Positions 30,683-36,065 of a stretch of DNA of 36,065 nucleotides are shown in pieces (within the stretch, counting starts at the first letter, position 1; the number at the start of each line of letters is the position of its first letter). The translations under genes and the position numbers were made by a program. The DNA lies in the NCBI RefSeq assembly GCF_946479605.1, contig NZ_CAMLGT010000007.1, forward strand, positions 1 through 36,065. Direction: 5' to 3'. Source of the stretch: an uncultured Lacibacter sp. (GTDB lineage: Bacteria > Bacteroidota > Bacteroidia > Chitinophagales > Chitinophagaceae). The notes below the pieces were generated by a model. It saw only the letters and a list, made by a program, of their open reading frames with translations, did no database searches and was not told where the DNA came from.

Positions 30683-32002
30683 ATGACACAAAAACCAACC
30701 TTTCAAGAAGCGCTCCGTTTCTGGACAAAGCTTGGCTTCATCAGTTTTGGTGGACCTGCCGGGCAAATTGCGATCATGCATGAGTTCCTGGTTGATAAAA
30801 AGAAATGGATCAGCGACAGTAAGTTCCTTCATGCATTGAACTACTGTATGGTTTTGCCCGGCCCTGAAGCACAGCAGCTGGCCACGTATATCGGCTGGAT
30901 GCTGCACGGCACATTGGGCGGACTGGCTGCGGGAATACTTTTTGTGCTGCCGTCGATGTTTATTTTGCTGGGTCTAAGCTCTGTTTATGTATTGTTTGGC
31001 AATGTGCCGTTGGTTTATGCCCTGTTTAACGGGTTGAAGCCTGCTGTGATTGCCATTGTGTTGCTGGCACTGATCAAGATCGGTAAGAAATCATTGCTGA
31101 GCCCATTTCATTATGTGGTGGCAGCGGCAGCGTTTATCTGCATTTTCTTTTTACACCTTCCTTTTCCGCTGATCATTGCGGGAGCCATTGTGATGGCCGC
31201 TGTTACCCGCCGGTTGTTTCCTTTCTTATTTGAAACGGGGAACAAAAAAGAAACAGTGAACGAACAGGATGAGCATGCATATTACATTAACAAATACAGT
31301 AAGGTGGAGGGGGTTGGTTTTAATCCCCGCCGCTTCTGGAAACAGGTTGCAACAGCTGTTTTACTCTGGACAGCTTCGCTGGCGGTGTTTTATTATTTTA
31401 CCAGCGATTTTGTTTTCTGGAAACAGCTGGCTTTCTTTTTTACACAGGCCGCACTGGTAACCTTTGGCGGAGCGTATGCTGTACTGCCATATGTGGCCCA
31501 GGTGAGCGTGGAGAAGTTTCACTGGTTATCGAACCTGCAAATGATCGATGGGCTTGCGCTGGGCGAAACCACACCCGGTCCGTTGATCATGATCCTGGTG
31601 TTTGTAGGTTTTATGGCGGGGTATAACCGCTTCGATCAATCCATAGCCATGGGTTCACTGGGACTGGTGGCGACCACCTTCTATACATTTCTTCCCTGCT
31701 TCCTGTTTATTTTCATGGGTGCACCGTTGATTGAACGTACACAGGAGAACAAGACGGTGAAACAGATCCTGTCGCTTGTTACGGCTGCAGTAGTGGGTGT
31801 GGTGCTGAACCTGAGCATTTACCTGGGCAAGGCTGTGTTGTTTCCGAAGGAGTTTTCAGTGGCGGGGCCGGACCTGCTGTCGTTCATATGGGTGTTGCTT
31901 TCGTTTGTGGCGATGTACCGGTTTAAGGTGGGGATGATCAGCTGGATTGTTGTGAGTGCCCTGTTTGGTGTGATCCGTTACCTGCTGGAACAAGGTTTAT
32001 GA
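30683..32002 (+). CDS. chrA: Chromate transporter, long-chain CHR family
   Basis: The 439-aa membrane protein has two CHR domains. The first has GFISFGGPAGQIAIM (18-32) and MVLPGPEAQQLATYIGW; the second repeats the pattern as LVTFGGAYAVLPYV and LALGETTPGPLIMI. A long hydrophilic linker (about 180-210) joins them. ChrA effluxes chromate in exchange for other ions; many family members have unproven substrates. No chrB or chrR is adjacent. A TCTAC/GTAGA palindrome lies upstream. Confidence 0.93.
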   Translation: MTQKPTFQEALRFWTKLGFISFGGPAGQIAIMHEFLVDKKKWISDSKFLHALNYCMVLPGPEAQQLATYIGWMLHGTLGGLAAGILFVLPSMFILLGLSSVYVLFGNVPLVYALFNGLKPAVIAIVLLALIKIGKKSLLSPFHYVVAAAAFICIFFLHLPFPLIIAGAIVMAAVTRRLFPFLFETGNKKETVNEQDEHAYYINKYSKVEGVGFNPRRFWKQVATAVLLWTASLAVFYYFTSDFVFWKQLAFFFTQAALVTFGGAYAVLPYVAQVSVEKFHWLSNLQMIDGLALGETTPGPLIMILVFVGFMAGYNRFDQSIAMGSLGLVATTFYTFLPCFLFIFMGAPLIERTQENKTVKQILSLVTAAVVGVVLNLSIYLGKAVLFPKEFSVAGPDLLSFIWVLLSFVAMYRFKVGMISWIVVSALFGVIRYLLEQGL

Positions 32003-32102
32003 GGATGATCGGGTTTGTTTATGGCTGTCGGTTTTTTACGTCTGATACGCTTTATGTACGCTTTATCTACGGAGTATGGTGGGAGTATCAGGGGGGAGCG
32101 GA

Positions 32103-32196
32103 TGGGTAAGGGGCAATTGGTAATAGGCAAAAAGGCAATGGGCAATAGGCAAATGGGCAATAGGCAAGGGGTAATAGGCAAATGGGGAAGCGGCAA
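32103..32196. repeat. GGCAAT/AGGCAAA quasi-tandem repeats (left copy)
   Basis: About a dozen degenerate 6-9-bp words (GGCAAT, AGGCAAA, GGGCAAT, GGTAAT) run in tandem. The 14-mer AATAGGCAAATGGG occurs exactly at 32144-32157 and 32173-32186. A related array lies at 35983-36034. Confidence 0.85.
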
Positions 32197-32212
32197 AGGA
32201 GGCCGGTTATAA

Positions 32213-32337
32213 ACGCCCGTGTAAGGAAGCGTGGAGAAACCTATGAAAATGATGGTTAGGAGATTCCAGGGTCCATTGCATGAGACCCCGGGTGGACGAA
32301 GGGGGTGACTGGGATTAGGAATTTGGAATTGGGGCGT
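32213..32337 (+). other. GC-rich potentially structured region
   Basis: ACGCCC (32213-32218) can pair with GGGCGT (32332-32337), enclosing about 113 nt. Inside, CCAGGGTC (32266-32273) pairs with GACCCCGG (32284-32291) around a 10-nt loop. An alternative stem joins GATTCCAG (32262-32269) to CTGGGATT (32309-32316). It does not match any riboswitch I know; the GGGATTAGG...GGAATT part also reads like another word repeat. Confidence 0.3.
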
Positions 32338-32469
32338 CACTGAATTGCTGATGGTTTGTGTTTTATAAATTCCCTATTTCGTAAAGAGTTTTACTGATGC
32401 AAGAAATGATTCCATTTACGTTGAGTGATTTTTGCGGCTTAAACAACAAGCAGATTAAATTAAGCCCAG

Positions 32470-34821
32470 ATGAACAGACGATTTTTATTTCTATGTCTTT
32501 TTATTTTGCCTGTGATTGCTTTTGCGCAAACAGGAACCATTACAGGAACCGTACAAACCAATGACAAGAAAGCGGCTGCTTCGGCCTCTATCCGTATCAA
32601 GGGACAGAAGAAAGCAACCATTACCAATACAGATGGTGTGTTCCGTTTTGAACAACTGGAAGCAGGTACTTATCAACTTGAAGTAACAGGTGTTGGCTAC
32701 CAGCTCCGGGAAAAAGAAGTGACCGTTGTTGCAGGCGAAACCGCTGAGGTAATCATTGAAGTGACGGAGATACAAACACAGCTTACAGAGATCATCGTGT
32801 CGGCCGGACGTACCAAAGAAACCATTGATCAGGTACCGGCTTCGGTATCAGTGGTTGGTTTTAAAACCCTGCAGCAAAACCTGATGATCACCAGCAACCC
32901 CGGTGATATACTGGAGAACAGGGTGCCGGGTCTTGCACCCAGTACAGGGCTGAGCAGCAATTTCGGACAAACATTACGTGGCCGCAGTTTACTGATCATG
33001 GTGGATGGTGTACCCCAATCGACTCCTTTGCGTAACGGTGCCATGGATATCCGTGCGCTGGACCCGGCAGTTGTGGAGCGTATTGAAGTGGTGAAGGGTG
33101 CCACTGCTATTTATGGCAATGGTGCTGCGGGTGGTTTGATCAACTATTTTACACGTGCACCAAGAACAGGAAAGCTTTTCAACAGTCAAACTTCGGTGGG
33201 CACAACCGGATCGCTGGTGAAGCGCTCCAACAGTATGGGTGGAAGATTGAGCCAGCTGTTTTATGGCAATACCGGTAAGTTCAGTTATGTACTGAGCGGT
33301 GTGTATGAACAAACCGGTGAACACAAAGATGCCGAGGGCGATGTGTTGCCACCAGTATATGGTTTGGGTGAAACAGATTCGTACAATGCTTTTGCCAAAC
33401 TTGGTTACGAGATCTCCTCAAAACATAAGGTGCAGGCCAGCTATAATTTTTTCAGCAGCCGCCAGACAACCAATTACCTTACGGTGAACGGTGATTATAA
33501 AACAGGTAAGAAAACATCGGCCATACAAGGCCAGGCCAAAGGCGTACCACAAGGTGTAAAAGGAAATCACAATCTTGGTGTGCAGTTCAGTGGTGAAACA
33601 GGTGTTGCCAATACCCGTTATGATGCGGATGTGTATTACCAAAGTGTTGATAATATCTTCTTCTTTTCTGAAGCATTTGTTGACGGTGGTATTTCCAGGA
33701 TCTTATCAAAGAAAACAGGTGCACGTTTGGTGCTGAACACACCGCTCAGTTATAAAGATTTTGATGCCAACTTTACATACGGGTTGGATGCACAGCGTGA
33801 TGTTACATCGCAACCACTGGTTGATGGCCGTGTGTGGGTTCCTGAAATGGATATGTTTAACCTTGCACCTTTTGTGCAGGCAAAACTTACCTTCTTTGAT
33901 AAGCTTATCCTGAAAGGCGGTGTGCGTTATGAAGCCGTGAACATTGGCGTGGATGATTATGCCACGCTCCCCAGCCGTAACACAACAACAGGTGTTGTTA
34001 CTCCCTCTATGAATGTAAAAGGCGGCAACTTAACCTACAAGGCACTTGTAGCCAACGCAGGTTTACGCTACAATCTTTCTGATTACTTCTCGCCCTTTGT
34101 AAGTTTTTCACAAGGCTTCAGTGTATCCGATATCGGGTTGGTACTTCGTTCAGCAAGAGTAAATGATATCGCAAAGATCAATACCGAAGCAGTGATCGTT
34201 AACAGCTACGAAGCAGGTTTCAGCAGCAAGTTCAACCGGTTCCGTTTTGAAGCAAGCGGTTATATCAGCACATCGAGCCTTGGCGCCAACAGTGTGTTCA
34301 ACAACGGTGCATTTGTTGTGGTGCGAACACCTGAATTTATTTATGGTTTTGAACTGGCAGCTGATGTACAGGTATTAAAAAATCTGCAGGCTGGTTTATC
34401 ATACAGTTATGTAGAAGGTAAGCTTGATGCAGATAATGATGGTAAGTATAACGGGCAAACAGATGAGTATCTTCCGGGTCAGCGTATATCGCCACCAAAA
34501 CTTGCGGGATATGCTGATTATGCCATCCTGCCGGGTAAGCTGAATGTGCTGGTGCAGTACACCGGTATTATGAGCCGCAACCGTTTTGCAAAAAACAGTG
34601 CAGGTAGTTACGATCCGTACAAGGCACCGGTAACAGCTTATAACTTATTCAATACATCGATCGGTTACCACTTTAATGCCAGCACATCATTGAACCTTGG
34701 GGTAGAAAATATGTTCAACGAAAATTATTTCACTGCCCGTTCGCAGTGGGGTGCGTTTAACGACAGTTATACCAAAGGAAAAGGCGCATCGTACCGTTTA
34801 ACACTGAACGTGAAACTTTAA
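32470..34821 (+). CDS. TonB-dependent outer-membrane receptor (siderophore-type)
   Basis: The 783-aa protein has a signal peptide ending near AFAQ (residue 20). A carboxypeptidase-regulatory-like domain (about 22-105) follows, then a TonB-box-like segment EIIVSAGR, a plug domain with PASVSVVG, RGRSLLIMVDGVP and VEVVKGATAIYGNGAAGGLINY, and a 22-strand-type beta-barrel to the end. The barrel resembles iron-siderophore receptors (FhuA/FepA type) more than SusC. The PepSY membrane protein 62 bp downstream is a common partner in siderophore reduction or iron release. No Fur box could be recognised in the 467-bp upstream gap. The last residue is Leu rather than the usual aromatic. Confidence 0.92.
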   Translation: MNRRFLFLCLFILPVIAFAQTGTITGTVQTNDKKAAASASIRIKGQKKATITNTDGVFRFEQLEAGTYQLEVTGVGYQLREKEVTVVAGETAEVIIEVTEIQTQLTEIIVSAGRTKETIDQVPASVSVVGFKTLQQNLMITSNPGDILENRVPGLAPSTGLSSNFGQTLRGRSLLIMVDGVPQSTPLRNGAMDIRALDPAVVERIEVVKGATAIYGNGAAGGLINYFTRAPRTGKLFNSQTSVGTTGSLVKRSNSMGGRLSQLFYGNTGKFSYVLSGVYEQTGEHKDAEGDVLPPVYGLGETDSYNAFAKLGYEISSKHKVQASYNFFSSRQTTNYLTVNGDYKTGKKTSAIQGQAKGVPQGVKGNHNLGVQFSGETGVANTRYDADVYYQSVDNIFFFSEAFVDGGISRILSKKTGARLVLNTPLSYKDFDANFTYGLDAQRDVTSQPLVDGRVWVPEMDMFNLAPFVQAKLTFFDKLILKGGVRYEAVNIGVDDYATLPSRNTTTGVVTPSMNVKGGNLTYKALVANAGLRYNLSDYFSPFVSFSQGFSVSDIGLVLRSARVNDIAKINTEAVIVNSYEAGFSSKFNRFRFEASGYISTSSLGANSVFNNGAFVVVRTPEFIYGFELAADVQVLKNLQAGLSYSYVEGKLDADNDGKYNGQTDEYLPGQRISPPKLAGYADYAILPGKLNVLVQYTGIMSRNRFAKNSAGSYDPYKAPVTAYNLFNTSIGYHFNASTSLNLGVENMFNENYFTARSQWGAFNDSYTKGKGASYRLTLNVKL

Positions 34822-34838
34822 CTTTGCAACGCAATCTG

Positions 34839-34873
34839 CAATAGTCCCGGTTATGCCGGGACTATTGATTTTT
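34839..34873 (+). terminator. Hairpin between TonB receptor and PepSY gene (attenuator-like)
   Basis: A perfect 12-bp stem (34839-34850 with 34856-34867) has a 5-nt loop and is followed by A then five T residues. It lies 17 bp after the receptor stop and ends 10 bp before the PepSY ATG. It could reduce transcription of the second gene or protect the receptor mRNA's 3' end. Confidence 0.75.
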
Positions 34874-34883
34874 AAAACCGGGT

Positions 34884-35981
34884 ATGACAGTAAAGAAACT
34901 TATTGCACAAATTCATTTATGGCTGGGGCTTGTTTCGGGTCTTATCATCCTCATCATTGCATTAAGCGGTGCTGTTTATTGTTTTGCTCCCGAGTTGCAG
35001 AATCTTACGCAACCCTATCGAAAGGTAGAGGTACATAACAGCGCTTTTCTTCCTCCTTTGCAACTGAAACAAATTGCCGAGAAAGCAGTGCCGGGTAAAC
35101 CAGCCAAGCGGATTTATTACGGCAGCAAGAGCCAATCGGTACAGGTGTTGTTTCGTGAGAAAGAGAGCTACAGTTATTCTGTATTCATCAATCCGTATAC
35201 CGGTGATGTGCTGAAGGTTCGTAACAACAAAAAAGATTTTTTTTCTGTTACACTCGACCTGCACCGCACATTGCTTATTCCGCATGGGCATGAAGTGGTG
35301 AGATGGAGCACGGTTGCTTTCTTTATCATTATCGTGAGCGGACTGGTGATGTGGTGGCCGAGAAATAAACGTGCAGCCAAACAGGGTTTTGTCTTGAAGT
35401 TGCGTGCATCACCCAAGCGTTTGAATTATGACCTGCACCGTGTGCTTGGTTTTTATGCCAGCTGGGCCATACTGCTTACGGTGTTTACAGGACTACTATT
35501 TGCGTTTGATGGTTTTGCCGACTTTACGTATAAACTCACGGGCAGCAAACGATCTGTTGTGCAAAAGCAGCCACCGGTGAGTGATACGACTTTGCTAAGC
35601 AATGATGATGCATTGAATACAGTATGGACTAATGTGAACAACGATCTTCACCAGCGTTATGCGACGATGTTGTTTGTATTGCCCGATAAAAAGAGTGATG
35701 CTGTTTTGCTGCGTGCCAATCCTGACAGCAAGACTTTGTATAAAACTGATTTCCGTTATTATGATCGTAACAGTGCAAAGGCCATCAACGGCAATTATGT
35801 GTGGGGAAATTATGCTGATGCAAAAACACTGGCCGATCACATTAAACGGATGAACTACGATATACATACCGGTGCTGCCTGGGGATTACCCGGCCGTATT
35901 GTGTTGTTCTTTGCTGCACTCATTATTGCCAGTTTGCCTGTTACCGGATTTTATATCTGGTGGGGAAGGGGGAGGAGGTAG
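34884..35981 (+). CDS. PepSY-associated TM helix protein
   Basis: The 365-aa inner-membrane protein has four main membrane segments (about 12-34, 136-157, 185-208 and 338-360) with conserved His residues near the membrane edges (H11, LDLHRTLLIPHGHE, YDLHRV, DIHTG). A periplasmic PepSY-like domain lies between the first two segments. Proteins of this PiuB/PepSY_TM type are thought to reduce ferric siderophores or carry electrons across the membrane. Its place after a TonB receptor fits that role. The stop is just before the second GGCAAT repeat array. Confidence 0.88.
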   Translation: MTVKKLIAQIHLWLGLVSGLIILIIALSGAVYCFAPELQNLTQPYRKVEVHNSAFLPPLQLKQIAEKAVPGKPAKRIYYGSKSQSVQVLFREKESYSYSVFINPYTGDVLKVRNNKKDFFSVTLDLHRTLLIPHGHEVVRWSTVAFFIIIVSGLVMWWPRNKRAAKQGFVLKLRASPKRLNYDLHRVLGFYASWAILLTVFTGLLFAFDGFADFTYKLTGSKRSVVQKQPPVSDTTLLSNDDALNTVWTNVNNDLHQRYATMLFVLPDKKSDAVLLRANPDSKTLYKTDFRYYDRNSAKAINGNYVWGNYADAKTLADHIKRMNYDIHTGAAWGLPGRIVLFFAALIIASLPVTGFYIWWGRGRR

Positions 35982-35982
35982 T

Positions 35983-36034
35983 TAATGGGCAATGGGCAAA
36001 AGGCAATGGTCAAAAGGCAATAGGCAAATGGCAA
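35983..36034. repeat. GGCAAT/AGGCAAA quasi-tandem repeats (right copy)
   Basis: The same word family as at 32103-32196 and in the same orientation. AATAGGCAAATGG (36019-36031) is an exact 13-mer match to 32144-32156. It starts directly after the PepSY stop codon and may continue beyond the window. Confidence 0.85.
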
Positions 36035-36065
36035 GCAGTTATTTTATTGAGACCTTGATTATTTT

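Larger units (their letters stand above)
32003..32469. other. 467-bp gene-free stretch before the TonB receptor
   Basis: It contains the GGCAAT-type quasi-repeats (32103-32196), a GC-rich region with potential hairpins (32213-32337), and an AT-rich promoter region (32341-32469). A GATTTTTG box at 32427-32434 resembles the -7 element but lacks the TA. No gene is supported; the apparent open frames have no family features. Confidence 0.7.

Noticed and set aside
32103..32196. CRISPR array
   Set aside because: The words are 6-9 bp, degenerate and without spacers of constant length, and there are no cas genes.
32203..32340. Cobalamin riboswitch ahead of the TonB receptor
   Set aside because: No B12-box or the expected GCCACTG core was found; the short GAGACC similarity is not enough, and the receptor looks siderophore-type.

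Overview
The window looks like chromosomal DNA from a Bacteroidota bacterium, most probably a Chitinophagaceae-type member. The grounds are several copies of the phylum's promoter element (TAnnTTTG, two with a TTTG box exactly 19 nt upstream), very short or absent leaders with weak Shine-Dalgarno signals, a TonB-dependent receptor with an N-terminal carboxypeptidase-regulatory-like domain, and a gene set typical of the group (two-domain Nfu protein, GH3-type adenylase, DUF3817 and DUF1275 membrane proteins, pnuC-nadR). About 41 protein genes are supported. No rRNA, tRNA, CRISPR array, transposase or prophage gene was seen.

Layout. 1-1410 is the 3' part of an M3 oligoendopeptidase, followed by a terminator. 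1616-3537 is a metal-homeostasis group: a Fur-family regulator and an SCO1-like protein (minus strand) divergent from a MerC-like protein and a DUF3817 protein, with a perfect inverted repeat over the MerC promoter. 3631-7305 holds an esterase, ferritin, an Nfu Fe-S protein, an M23 peptidase, a cupin and an OsmC protein. 7382-9782 has a saccharopine-dehydrogenase-like reductase and the pnuC-nadR pair for nicotinamide riboside uptake and phosphorylation. 9768-15375 (minus) carries mtgA, a small exported protein, a LysE exporter, a GH3-family adenylase and a glycosyltransferase fused to a degenerate sugar-phosphate transferase. 15444-19174 (plus) has suhB, thiL, an S41 lipoprotein and a small lipoprotein.

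19275-23360 is a signalling block. An OmpR-type response regulator and histidine kinase are followed by four regularly spaced TTCTAAY repeats, then a universal-stress-like protein, a small membrane-anchored protein and a DUF1275 protein. The repeat geometry (11/20/11 bp) suggests that the kinase/regulator pair controls the downstream genes. 23433-28588 (minus) has nagA, an omega-amidase, an LpxR-like outer-membrane deacylase, recX and an ABC-F ATPase.

28745-30411 has a purine nucleosidase whose 3' end is duplicated downstream with only synonymous differences, around a mini-element with 13-bp inverted repeats, then two small minus-strand genes. 30683-35981 has chrA, then a TonB receptor and a PepSY membrane protein separated by an attenuator-like hairpin. 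This last pair is bracketed by purine-rich quasi-repeats that share an exact 13-mer.

The most interesting signals are non-coding: the duplicated gene tail with its mini-element, the TTCTAAY array, the MerC operator, and the word-like intergenic repeats. No clearly new multi-gene defence or biosynthetic system was found.
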